From Myoxocephalus aenaeus (taxonomy: Eukaryota; Chordata; Actinopteri; Perciformes; Cottidae), in assembly GCA_038501785.1 (NCBI GenBank), contig JBAMJR010000097.1, positions 7,983,001-8,047,000 on the forward strand: a stretch of DNA of 64,000 nt, written 5' to 3'. Below, piece by piece: positions 49,901-59,200 of this stretch. Within the stretch, counting starts at the first letter, position 1. Each line of letters starts with the position of its first letter. Both the position numbers and the translations under genes were made by a program. The notes below the pieces were generated by a model. That model ran no database searches and was not told where the DNA came from. It was given only the letters and a program-made list of their open reading frames with translations.

Positions 49901-52332
49901 ACATTCTTGGTGAAATGAAAGCTTCCAAAGACAGGGAGGAGTTTTGATCAATATGATGCTAAATGGCTTGTGCCTACCTGCAGGTAGCGCGCCTGGTGAG
50001 CAGAGAGGGTCTCTCCCAGAGGAACCACCACTTTCTCCACACTGCGCTGGTGGGAATGGGCCCGGATGTCTGGGCTCTCTTCTGAACGCAGCTCAATGTG
50101 GGAGATGAGCAAATTAGAGATCACCGATTGCACCGACTGCAGGGATGGAGTGAGAGAGGAGAAGAGAGTGGAGGCAGATTTATATTAGAATAGTTAAATG
50201 GAGGATTTGCATTATTTGGTCACATTAGGCTAGAGAGACAATTTAGCAACACAGGTGCAGTATATTGTTCTCACCTTTGTATCCCCCCCTGGAGTTGCAC
50301 TCAGGGCCAGGATGCGGAATTGCATAGTCCGGCTGCAGAGCTGTCTGATCACCTGAGAAACGGGGAGATGGGCGAGAACACAACATTGTCAGAACTTTAT
50401 TGCCATAGTCCAAACAGTTTAGTAAGTACAAGGGTAAGAATGCAAATCTAAAGAGGCTCATGCTAGGAAATAGAAGGGAGAGAGGAGTTAAAAGCCTCTG
50501 TAACCGCCAATGGTGAAAAGTAACTAGTAAAGTAAATTTACTCAAGTACTGTACTTAAGTAGTTTTGTAGTACGTTTACTACAAAAAACGTCCACTACAC
50601 TTTGGAAGCAATTACTGTACTTTAATGGGGTTGGATGGTTTAATGAACACTTCTTATTTGACAGCTTTGGTTAGTTTGCAGATTCAGATAATTACAAAAA
50701 TAAAAATGATGTTTTATTATACATAAAACTACCTAGCAGTATATAAAGTAAATAAATGAGCTCCACATTTATCAGCTGCAAATTTAAAGTGAAGAAAACA
50801 CGAATGCATCAATAATTATAATATATGATTCTGAAATCGGCCTTTCAGCATAATGCGTACTTTTACTTTTCATACTTCAAGCACATTTTGATGCTAAAAC
50901 TTTTGCAATTTTCTCTTCCATAAGATTTTGATTGCAGGACTTTAACTTTTAACAAAGTATTTCCACACTCTGTATTAGTACATTTACTTAAGAAGAGTAC
51001 TTTATGTGATGTAATGATCTAGTTAGGAAAAATAATCAGATATGAAATTTAAATTGAGCTAATGAATGAAATACTAGTAAAATCAGATATACTAGCTACT
51101 TGGTACGCTAATTTGTCACATAACTCAATCCCTCAAGGAAATAAACTAATACAAAGTTTGAAACTGCTTTTAAGACAGCCTCTACACTCTACAACAACAT
51201 TTCAAGAGGGAGTGTTACTTAGTGAGAACATCTTTTGGGTGGATGGTCACTTTAAAGTCACTTTATTGCAGGTTCAAAAGCAGAATTGGACTTGGCAAGG
51301 AATATATAACCTGAAAATATAGTCAGCAGTGACATGGAACTGTACGAAATGATAAGCTGTCATCATTAATGACAGGTCTAGTTACCTGACAGTAAGCATG
51401 GTTGCCCTGCGCCTTGTGAGCTTCATCGATCACCACACACTTGACCTGCTGGGCGGGACAGGACTCTCTGGACAGATCATTCACCATAACCTGAGGGGTG
51501 AGGAAGAAGACACGTTTGGTCCTCCACACCCCCGGTCTATCCTTTGCAACTGTGGCGCCTGCAGATAGGGAGACCGACTCTTGTTAATGAAGACTAAAAG
51601 AAGAAAGACGGGTGTCATAGTTGTTGTGCCACGATTGTTACCTGTCAGCTCGGCCATGTGTGCCTGTGGGATCCCCATCACTTTATAACAGGCCTCGATC
51701 TGTTGGGCCACCAGAGGTCTGGTGGGAGCCATGAATACAATCTTCCCCGATGGATACCAGCGGTAGAAGTTGTACATAACCACAGCAGCTATAAAGGTCT
51801 TTCCCAGACCAGTGGGAAGACACACCAGTGTGTTCTGAAAGAGAGCAGCCCCTGATATCTTCATCTGGTACTCCCTGACCGGGTAGTTGGTGGGGTAAAT
51901 CCATACCTTAGCTGAGGAGCTGTCAAAGCCAGGGAAGTCTGGATAGGTTTGCCCAGCTGACGGGGTGGGAGAGAGGGCAGTGCTCTCGGTTCCTACAAGG
52001 TTGTCGCATTGAAAATAGTTTGCCTTATCAAGCTGTAGGCTCCTTTCAGCCTCATTAACAGCGAAAACCATCAGATCGTCGTCGTCTTCATCTTCATGCG
52101 AAGGTTGAGGGTCCTCTGTCCTCACCGACCCCTGACCTATTTGAGCCCACAGAGGAGTTTGGGGAAGGAGTGACGTAACGGTAGCTACCTGCTCGGTGTT
52201 GCTCGGGGTTGCTCTGCGCCGTCCAGCGGCTTTCTTGACATCTTTTTTCGGTTGGAGAACTTTGTTTTGAGAGACGGGTGCACCCCAAGTCTGGAACAAC
52301 GTCCTCTGATTTGAACCACTACTCATTTTCAT
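16665..52332 (-). CDS. fancm: Fanconi anaemia group M translocase, 24 coding exons
   Basis: DNA translocase that anchors the Fanconi core complex and remodels stalled forks. Exons from the 5' end: 52332-51642, 51558-51386, 50352-50275, 50136-49978, 33112-32981, 32090-31958, 31757-31665, 31542-31438, 31050-30878, 30476-30270, 30130-29890, 29780-29632, 29075-28911, 22617-20820, 20704-20622, 20008-19934, 19767-19648, 18974-18815, 18669-18563, 18456-17948, 17875-17782, 17647-17308, 17168-16874, 16791-16665. Frame holds throughout, giving 2068 residues (human 2048). Helicase motifs: PTGLGKT, DEAH, LALSATP, VGEEGLDIGEVD, QRMGRTGR. The 1.8-kb exon 14 is acidic and disordered and carries an MM2-like RMI-binding motif (SVNFDLGYS, about residue 1290). 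The C-terminus has a degenerate ERCC4 nuclease fold (VERHSQSD replaces the active ERKxxxD) and helix-hairpin-helix sequence. All introns are GT-AG except the one after 32981, which fits only a GC donor. A second ATG at 52326 has better context and may be the true start. Confidence 0.96.
20381..20602. repeat. ATTAGAG(T/C)TGCAAC-ended short element, copy A
   Basis: About 222 bp with inverted ends (left ATTAGAGTTGCAAC, right GTTGCAGCTCTAAT). Same dispersed family as 37395-37711, 53665-53985 and 62861-63135. Its right end lies only about 20 bp from fancm exon 15, just inside the intron. Confidence 0.6.
22621..22660. repeat. (CA)n microsatellite at the fancm exon 14 acceptor
   Basis: About 20 CA units. 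On the fancm strand this is (TG)n running directly into TTCAG and exon 14, in place of an ordinary polypyrimidine tract. Confidence 0.9.
23923..24120 (-). repeat. unknown coding-like repeat, degraded copy
   Basis: Aligns by eye over about 190 bp with 26695-26885 in the same orientation, sharing blocks GGCAGTGCCTCATCA, TTTGC(G/A)AACACACT and CAGCTTTTGAAATG. It has small indels that break the frame open in the other copy. Confidence 0.6.
25138..25190 (-). repeat. LINE-like 3' tail
   Basis: The phrase ATTCCTTTATTAGTCCCGCA followed by GTGGGGAAATTT is a familiar 3' end of fish retroelements read in reverse. Body of the element not seen. Confidence 0.45.
25561..25591. promoter_or_regulatory. inverted pair of D-box (PAR-bZIP) motifs
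   Basis: TTATGTAAC (25561-25569) and GTTACATAA (25583-25591) are exact reverse complements 13 bases apart. Each contains the consensus D-box TTATGTAA. Surrounding 25480-25700 is richer in G+C than the rest of the intron. Function is inferred from motif match only. Confidence 0.4.
26695..26885 (-). repeat. unknown coding-like repeat, open copy
   Basis: Partner of 23923-24120. On the minus strand 26860-26693 is open for 55 codons and includes the peptide-like run FGSVFANTDDDEALPF. I do not recognise the protein. It may be a fragment of a transposon or of a retrocopied gene. Confidence 0.5.
29280..29371. repeat. cluster of overlapping palindromes in fancm intron 12
   Basis: 12-bp arms 29280-29291/29296-29307 (4-base loop) and 29327-29338/29345-29356 (6-base loop), with a further CTTTAAATG...CATTTAAAG palindrome overlapping the second. 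All are exact. Confidence 0.8.
35857..36240 (-). mobile_element. Tc1/mariner fragment with transposase C-terminus
   Basis: The left end begins TACAGTCAGGTCCATAAATA, a Tc1-like terminal repeat at a TA dinucleotide. On the minus strand, the frame ending at the stop 36106-36108 reads QRLVMSMESRLQAVIDCKG followed by FSTKY, matching the conserved C-terminal end of Tc1 transposases. Sequence similarity stops at about 36240, so only the last ~45 residues survive and the element is dead. Confidence 0.85.
37072..37119 (-). repeat. 48-bp exact inverted copy of SOUL-gene exon 1
   Basis: Bases 37072-37119 are the exact reverse complement of 38446-38493, inside exon 1 of the nested gene (coding for QLEESGNSPDEEDKDM). 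Similarity ends abruptly on both sides; a run of T follows. Confidence 0.95.
37395..37711. repeat. ATTAATCGATTA-type dispersed element, copy B
   Basis: Has ATCGATTAGTCGGTTAA at one side and GAGTTGCAGC at the other, a family I know as widespread in percomorph fish. Diverged. Confidence 0.6.
37880..38333 (+). promoter_or_regulatory. CpG-rich promoter of the nested SOUL-family gene
   Basis: CpG density rises sharply against the AT-rich intron. It contains a GC box (GGGGCGG, 37934-37940) and a CACGTG E-box (37970-37975). It runs directly into the first ATG at 38334, showing that the nested gene has its own promoter. Confidence 0.65.
38334..46493 (+). CDS. SOUL/heme-binding family protein, nested in fancm intron 4
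   Basis: Exons: 38334-38559, 44884-44978, 45694-45835, 45980-46163, 46322-46493; all GT-AG, in frame, 272 residues. Residues 1 to about 107 form an acidic extension with a (GGC)n-coded Gly run, then EDLESFSEDQLEESGN and DEEDKDMDDDRLL. Residues about 108-272 form a SOUL domain: LLWEKRHYEKGHWACVKM, GDYLGMTLPIITVVRTNE, and a C-terminal RQNEIWFLERP that parallels the NEIWLLK ending of human HEBP1. HEBP1/HEBP2 bind haem or tetrapyrroles; the long acidic N-terminus is absent from HEBP1, so this is probably one of the teleost soul paralogues, but I cannot say which. No signal peptide is visible. Intron 1 is 6.3 kb. Transcribed against fancm. Confidence 0.87.
40300..40535 (+). repeat. L2-like LINE 3' end
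   Basis: Ends in TGCATATGACAATAAAAATA followed by TCTTGAATC, preceded by TTTTCATTGTACAGAGTAAC; a standard fish LINE 3' end. No coding part remains. Lies in SOUL-gene intron 1. Confidence 0.7.
40969..41081 (+). repeat. exon-like repeat segment with an inverted partner at 47.9 kb
   Basis: Flanked by TCTTAG and GTATGT, so it mimics an exon. A 22-bp core (41011-41032) occurs exactly, inverted, at 47943-47964 with looser similarity on both sides, which points to a dispersed repeat. Inclusion between SOUL exons 1 and 2 would shift frame to an early stop in exon 2. Confidence 0.5.
43937..43983. repeat. (CA)n microsatellite
   Basis: About 23 uninterrupted CA units in SOUL-gene intron 1. Confidence 0.95.
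46668..46673 (+). terminator. SOUL-family gene poly(A) signal
   Basis: AATAAA 175 bases after the stop codon; a more distant AATAAA is at 48670-48675. Confidence 0.5.
50515..51010 (+). repeat. dispersed hAT-like non-autonomous repeat, copy 2
   Basis: Begins AAAGTAACTAGTAAAGTAAA and runs to AGTACATTTACTTAAGAAGAG, the familiar family of AAGTAC-rich short elements. Lies in fancm intron 2, opposite in orientation to 7110-7570. Confidence 0.6.
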
Positions 52333-52697
52333 TAGTTGTGGCGGAAAAAATTGCGAAAACGTTCCATGGCACGAGCAGCAACATTGCAAAGTGGTATACA
52401 AACTCCGGATCACTTCCGCCCACGTCTTACCAAAATATAACACCACATACGTAACGACGGTTTTATTATATAATACTATACGAATTTAAGTTATTTAAAT
52501 ACAGTTTAAATGGTGAATAACATCTCTGTCTTTTATTGACGGCATATGTCAAACAAAGCAAAGATAAATCGACACACGTACGTTGTGACATTTAAGAAGG
52601 AGGCTTTTATTTTGTGTGCGTGTGACACCGGAAGTAAACCAAGAGTTTGAGTTCATCTCCCGCTCTCCGAGAGCGCCGCTGTCACGTTACCATAGCA
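52333..52697. promoter_or_regulatory. fancm/iqcc divergent promoter
   Basis: 365 bp separate the two start codons, so both genes must share this region. It has an ETS-type site in each direction (ACTTCCG at 52412-52418; CCGGAAGT at 52628-52635) and no TATA box next to either gene. An RFX X-box-like motif (52686-52699) overlaps the iqcc start. Confidence 0.7.
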
Positions 52698-52699
52698 AT
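52686..52699 (+). promoter_or_regulatory. RFX X-box-like motif at iqcc
   Basis: GTTACCATAGCAAT fits the X-box pattern (RYYNYY-WW-RRNRAC) at 13 of 14 positions. It sits at the translation start, so it would lie close downstream of or within the promoter. Confidence 0.45.
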
Positions 52700-55066
52700 G
52701 GACAGAAGCAAATGGGAAAAGATACTCACCTGCTTTCAGGTAACATTGATTTATGTAGTTATCCTACTTTCAAGCCAAAAAGTAACACGTGTCGTCTTTA
52801 TACCTGCATTTATTCAAGTCAGTCTCGTTCTGGCTGTTTAGCTTGTTTGCTAACTACTGACTGCTAACCGTAAAACGTTGCTGTTGTTGTTAGCATTGAC
52901 GTCACCAAAAGGAGGCTAGTCGGGCTAGCAGGGACATGTGGCCGTTACTTTAACTCTCCTCTCCTCGGTAGGCATCTGCTCGTGGATACTTGTCGAGAAA
53001 CGAAGTCCGTCGTGCGCGAGGAGACTTTGAGGACATCGTGAAAGAGATTGATGGAGGCTTGAGCCATGTGGAGTGGAAGGAGACGGTCGTCCCTGTTCCC
53101 CACTTCACAGACACTGTAGGTGGCGTTAACTTAACTGTATTGTGGTACTGTATGGTGCCCCTCTCTCATTGCTTGTGCTCGTGCATCTTCAGGACGGCCC
53201 ACTTCTACGACCCAGCAGCTCTGCCAGCAAACCTTCTAATGCACGACGAGATGCCTGTGCCAGTCCCCAGTGCCCATCATCATCATCATCATCATCATCA
53301 CCACCACCAGTAGCACCATTGTCAGAGGAGAGAGGAGCTCATTGTGTCCTCCTGGAGAAGATTGACGCAGAGAGGGATGATTCACACACCAATGGTCAGG
53401 CCTCCCTTTCTCAGCACTGTATCCAGAGCAGCAGTGTTGCTGGAGTTTTGCAGAAAGAAAGCACAGAGGTGGAGAGAGATGGAGACTCCACCACAGCCTG
53501 GAGCAGTTTGGAGCTGGACATGAACTATGGTCACTCTCACAAAGGTGAGAGCTGTACACATAACAGTAGTAATTCCCTATTATCTTTTGTTCATGAAATT
53601 TGATCGTTTACTCTCCATTTATTATTATTGATTTATAACAGAGGTACATGGTTGCGTCTTATGCGGGGCTTCAACTAACAATCAGTTTCCCGATCCTATA
53701 ATCTGATAACATTTCAGAAACTATGAGAAAATTGCCAAACACAATTTCTAAGCACTCAATGAGATGCGTTTTACGATTATTATTATTATTATTTTATTTT
53801 TTTATTTGTCATTTACAATTATATAATACTAGAAAGTAGAATTGGAGAAGCTAGAAACAGCAAATGGTTAGGCATTTTTCCTCAATAAGTGACCAAATTG
53901 GTAAAAAAAACTTTCAGACATTTCGAATTTCGATCGAAGAAATTCAATTAAATGATAGGTGAATCAGTTAATTGTTCAAGCACCAGTCTTGTTGTGGAAA
54001 CACTGCTAACAATATCCATCTAAAAAATAATTTAGTTGGTGATGGAATACATAGACTCTGTTTTGCTTCAAACCTAACAGTGGGTTGACATTATTATGAA
54101 TTTAAATTATTTAAAACAGGGATCTGCTTCAAAACCTTTTTAAATTTCACTGCTCGTCTTTTTTTTTTTATCTCACCACATTTGGAGGGTTTTCACTTAA
54201 GAATAACCAAAAAGATCTGTAAATACAGGATGAGGGAAATTTGACTTTTGTGTAAAACTCATGTTGTACGTGATCGCAAACAGTTTTCCTCCTGCAGAGT
54301 AGATTCCTTATCAGTCATTTTGCCTTCCTTCAGCTCCCCGGCAGTCCTGCTTGGCTCAGGAGGTGCCCTGTACCCCGGAGGTCCTGCGTCTCCATAGAAA
54401 CACCCTGACCATGGAGCTGGTCTGGCTACAACAGGCCATTGGCAGCAGGAAAAAGGTAAGACGGAGGAAGTGGTTGGTTTCCTGCATTGGCAGTCTCCTG
54501 CTGTAAAAAAAATTGCCTCTGCTTCAATTTATTTAGTGACCTAAAAAATAAGTCCGTACAGTCGTTCCAAGCAGTATCAGAAAAAATACCTATCTTGTCG
54601 GTATCCGTGCCTGAATCAGTAACTACTTGTTTAACTTTACCTGAAGACGGTAAAGCAGCACAGATATACTGACGCTATGTTCATGATTCAGCCTGTTCTC
54701 TTCTACAATCTGACCTTTTTCTAAAGTGTTTTCTTAGCATATTCAGCTGCCTGCACCGTATGCACACAGACCGTGTACCGATTGAATCCCTTCATTTATC
54801 TTCCAACAAAATGAATGTTGTCATTAATCCTACGTCACTGCTCCTACGTAGCACCCCTGCAGCTCCAGGGGGATATAGAGCTGCCAGGATGTGGATTCAT
54901 GTGCACAAAGAACGCTTAATGTAAACCGCAGCTTACTTCAGAGAAAGCAAGATTCACTCATAGATAGGAGTTTGTTCAGAGAAGGTAGAACTTTTAATCA
55001 ATGTTTTTCCCTTCTGTCTCTCTTCTGCAGTACTTGTCCCTGAAGGACAGGCTGAGTGTATCCTGA
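52698..55066 (+). CDS. iqcc: IQ motif-containing protein C, 5 exons
   Basis: Exons: 52698-52739, 52972-53115, 53193-53544, 54334-54455, 55031-55066; all GT-AG, in frame, 231 residues. The IQ motif spans the first junction (FQASARGYLSRNEVRR, residues about 13-28), the expected calmodulin/light-chain binding site. It is followed by RGDFEDIVKEIDG and a conserved WKETVVPVPHF block. The C-terminus MELVWLQQAIGSRKKYLSL resembles the conserved end of mammalian IQCC. Exon 3 contains a Ser run encoded by (TCA)n. The protein is much shorter than mammalian IQCC because the low-complexity middle is short. Molecular role is unknown. Head-to-head with fancm; followed by dcdc2b and tmem234 as in human 1p35, which supports the call. 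Confidence 0.87.
53665..53985. repeat. ATTAATCGATTA-type dispersed element, copy C
   Basis: Diverged member of the family at 20381-20602, in iqcc intron 3. Shows TTCAACTAACAATCAG at one end and GAATCAGTTAATTGTTCAAG at the other. Confidence 0.5.
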
Positions 55067-55243
55067 CAGCAGAAGTCATCTAAACTGGACTTAATAATGT
55101 GGGACTGAAGGCCTGATTGCTGTCTAATAACTGAACTTTTATACATAAACAAAGACACTGTAAATAGATTGCTTTCAGTGGTAGTCATCATGTGTTTGTC
55201 AAAAGCTGTACATTGTATATATTATTTGCTAATTTAAAAAATG

Positions 55244-55249
55244 AATAAA
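55244..55249 (+). terminator. iqcc poly(A) signal
   Basis: AATAAA 178 bases after the iqcc stop codon, followed by a T-rich stretch. Confidence 0.6.
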
Positions 55250-55812
55250 TTGTATTTTTCTAAAAAGTCCTCTTTCTGCTGTGGCTTTGTGGATATCGGG
55301 TCAAAAGGTAGTTACTGGTGTGTAGGAGGACAGCTCATTCAGGGGAGAGACCCTTGGCTCTGAACAAGTAATGTTGGGACTCAAAGAAGCTCAAATTTCC
55401 CATTTGGTTCACAATGAATGAGCTTTCTCTCATCACATGAGAGGACCGTCCTACAGATATTCACAAGTCTTTGTTGTGTTTTGGTATTATTGCCTTTAAA
55501 GAGGGGAGTCTGTGGATAAACACAGCCTCCCCCTGTGGGTGTGAATAAACATTGCAGTTTCCTGCTCCTAAAAAATGTAATTAAAAAAGTCTTTACCTTA
55601 TTTCAATGTTCTTAAGAGGTCACTTTTGATACATTTCAATAATGGCTTCATCACCTGCTGGTTCTTACACTGAACTCCCCCAGACAACTGGAGGAGTTTA
55701 TCTTATTGATTCAGCTTACAGCCCAGTGATCCACCCATCTCTCCTCTGTCTGTCTCTTTTGTTGTGGTTGCTGCCGATGGTTTGGCCCACAAAGCCAGTC
55801 ATTGCTGGCCTG

Positions 55813-55826
55813 GCTGCCATAGCAAC
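55813..55826 (+). promoter_or_regulatory. RFX X-box-like motif upstream of dcdc2b
   Basis: GCTGCCATAGCAAC matches the relaxed X-box pattern RYYNYY-WW-RRNRAC at all 14 positions, about 390 bp upstream of the dcdc2b start codon. The transcription start is not known. Confidence 0.5.
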
Positions 55827-56214
55827 CAGGAAATACTCACCGCCGTCAGTGGAGTAGTGTGTGAATGTGAATATGTGTGTGAATGTGTGTGTTAGGGGGA
55901 CAGATAGAGCAGAACGTGGTGAGCCGGACTCCAGACGGACCACAACAACACGGGGGACTGATTTTCACCTTTCGCCTTCAGTTCTGCCATTTCCTCGCTG
56001 CGTCATCCACCAGGCTTGTGAGTCCCTGACTATTGTGTTAATGTGTGACCTGGTGAATGTGGTAGGTGAATGTGTCCGGTGTATGAAGATGGTCGGTAAA
56101 TGCTTCGTGAGTGAACTTGTATGTATGTGGAGAGAATGGTGAAGTGTGTGTGTGGACTCCAAAACAGCCTTTTTTTTTAAAAAGTGTCTTATGACAGTAA
56201 CAGGTGGCCCATAG

Positions 56215-59200
56215 ATGGCTGCCAGCACCGCAGCCACGACTCCCCGGCCTCCTGTGAAGAGCGTGGTGGTGTATAAGAATGGAGACCCCTTCTACAGTGG
56301 ACGGAGGTTCGTGGTCAACCAGAGACAGGTGGCCACCATGGAGGCCTTTTTGACTGAAGTGACCCAGAGCATCGGGGCGCCACTTGCCGTCAGGACTCTG
56401 TACACCCCCAGACGGGGCCACCGGGTCCCAGACCTCCAGGACCTTCAGACAGGAGCCCAGTATGTTGCTGCTGGCTTTGAAAGGTTCAAGAAGCTGGAGT
56501 GAGTACAATAACTACTTCCTGTGCTGATATTATGAATACTTTTAATGTACAAGATGAAAGTAAATTCATTTAGAATTTATACTTTTTGGTGTTCGGAAAA
56601 GAGCTGTGTATGTATGTATGTTTGTATGTGTATATGTATATGTATATGTATGTGTGTATTTTAATCGTATCTGTTGTTTTGATGTTTAGTTACTTGAACA
56701 CCAGAATGAAAAAGCACCCTGCGGCCCGTGAAGAAACCCAGGTAGGCTATTATTTTTTCATGCGGCTTGCTTTTGAGGCCAACAGCACAGTCCATCACTG
56801 ATTAATCCCAGTCTAACCAGGAGGAATGCACCAACAGGCTGCACTGTACTCAAATCAGTTTTATTTATTTAACTTCTGCCAAATCAAATATGAAAATGTG
56901 TTACAGGACTTTCCATTATCGAGGTGAGCACATATTGTTACGTTCGCACTAGTTAGATTAGGACCACCCTTTGTGCTGACCGTCTCATTGATGTCACTGG
57001 TTGTCATGTAAATTACAGGAAACAATGGGATAATGATTGTGCTGCCCATTGACCAGTCACTCAGGTCTTGCGGGACGCCCTTTTAAGGTTCTCGTGTGAC
57101 ATTAGATTCAGTAATTACAGCTGGATATTGTCACAGATCAGGAATTCCCAGAGTTTCAGAGCTTATGATCAGTTCCATCGAGAACATTCTCTGAATGAAT
57201 CTTACAAAATTGATGGTGGTAGAATCCTGCCGGCAGAAGCTCTCTTAACATTCACACAAAATACATTTCAAACAAGTACACACACATACTCATGCTGACA
57301 AGTGCTGGCTTTGTATTCTGACCAGCTAGCAGGGGCGATCAGATTGGTTTTTCAGACGCAGAGTGTGCCCTCGGTCTGAGGAAATCAGTCTTACTTCTCT
57401 GAAAAACATGAAAGGAGCGGAGAGTAATTGTGTGTGCCTTGGTTGGCTGCCATCTTGGTTCTTTGGTTTTAAAGTCTAACATGCCTGTGTTGTGGTTGCT
57501 GTGGAGCAATGCATGAAGTGTTATCCAGCTATGTGCTTGTCTGGACAGGCCCAAGGCCCAAGGCTCATGCTCACCGCCCCACTCCTCCTTCTCTGCTCGG
57601 AGACGCTATAAATGCATTAAACGGCTGCCACTTCAAAGTAAAAACAATAAGGGAAGATTATCAATGTCTGGTTTGCTCCGAGCTGATTGATTTAGTCCAG
57701 CTGCGTTATCAGAGGCAGACACGGATATTGGCTCCAGATGCCATTGATATGGGGCGACATGGGCTTTGACAGGAGCCTTTAGATCAGACTGTGAATGTGC
57801 CATTGAAGAGTGACGTTTGTCTCCCACGTGAGCAGAATACTTAGTCAGTCATTATGCATTTAGGATGACTGATTTTTCTGTGATGGATGTGCAGTGTAAT
57901 TGATGTGCAGGATATGAACGATGTGAAGCTGATTTTAAAATTTCTCTGAGAAAATGGCAACATTATAACATTATTCAGTGCCATGAATGTGATTTTCTGA
58001 ATGTCTTCTGCAGCCCAAAGTAACCATGAGGCCAAATGTTTCAGCCAAATGGAGGAAGTTTATACCTCTACCTTGCATTTTACAGTGAGTTGGACAAACT
58101 GTGAAAACACACACACATAACTACTGTGTTTTTAGTAGAATTCTCCCTTTTTAACCATGACTGTCAGGATACAATGTCAGTCGGTCAGTCGGACAGAAAG
58201 AGGAGCCTTCAAAGAAAGAATCATTTTTTTCATCTTCCCCTCAGGATGAATTGCAATAACTTTGGAAATAACTCGGACTTTTCATTTAGTGCCAACACAT
58301 CAGATCAACGTTTTTATTTGCCCAGGGACATTTTTCAATAAAAAGACTCCCTAATAAAAAGATACCCTACTTAAGTCCCATAGCTTTGCCTGAACGTTAG
58401 AGTGCATTTCTCCTCAAAACAAGGATTGTAGATTTTGTTGGAATAACATTAGTATAGTATCTTGTCATGACCACTATAGACAGGAGGAACTGTTTCAGAA
58501 TTTAAGAAATGTAAAAAGAACTATCCATCCTGTTCAGCGTTTTCCGTAATGGAGATCTCCTATGTCCACCATTCCGGTTCATCATTCCTCGGAGCATGCA
58601 GCAGGACCTGGAGAAGATCCTGAGTCTGGTCACAGAGAAGGTCAGCTTACGAACTGGAGCTGTGCGCAGGTCAGTGACACTGACGGACAGTCACATGCAC
58701 TGTGGAATACAAATAAGAGGAAACAATACCTCCCCTAACTCCTGCTCTTCATCAGGTTATGCTCTCTGGAAGGAGCAACCGTGTCCTCGGCTGTCGAACT
58801 GGAGACAGGCCACTTCTATGTTGCTGTGGGAACCGAGAGGTTCAAGAAACTTCCATATGTGGAGCTGTTGGTTTCAAAAGCCACAGAGAGGTATTGTTTC
58901 CCAAGGCCCTTTTGTGAGCAGACACATGTTTACGTGCGTCGTTGCTGACTGCGCTGCACTCTAAAATAAAATGATGGTCAGACGAGATGGAACATGAACA
59001 AAGACATCTTTTCACATGAAAGTGGTTTTCTTTATCTTGTAGATATAACCCAGGAAGGCTGTTCAGGAGAAATGAGGTACCTTTAGTTAATAATATCATT
59101 GACTCACCTTCATGTCTTAAAATAGTCTCAGCATTGCTGCTCTGCAGCCTGTAGTTAATTTGCAACATGTGTCAGGAGCAACAGCTGGCTTGTATATGTC

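Larger units (their letters stand above)
33113..49977 (-). other. fancm intron 4 (16.9 kb) hosting a nested gene
   Basis: Besides the SOUL-family gene on the + strand, it holds CA repeats (33197-33218, 43937-43983), an AT run (39332-39356), a Tc1 transposase tail (35857-36240), the dispersed element at 37395-37711, an L2-like LINE 3' end (40300-40535) and an exon-like orphan stretch (34207-34290). From 33480 to 35850 and from 46700 to 49970 I see no gene. Confidence 0.7.
55067..56214 (+). other. iqcc 3' end and dcdc2b upstream region
   Basis: iqcc poly(A) signal AATAAA at 55244-55249. Downstream is the dcdc2b promoter/5' UTR area with an X-box-like motif at 55813-55826. A 71-codon open frame at 55642-55857 shows no recognisable protein. 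Confidence 0.6.

Noticed and set aside
53236..53559. 107-codon minus frame with a Met run, and a + frame with a His run
   Set aside because: Other-frame readings of the ATC repeat in iqcc exon 3.
55642..55857. 71-codon + frame upstream of dcdc2b
   Set aside because: No known domain, no splice continuity with dcdc2b; probably chance.
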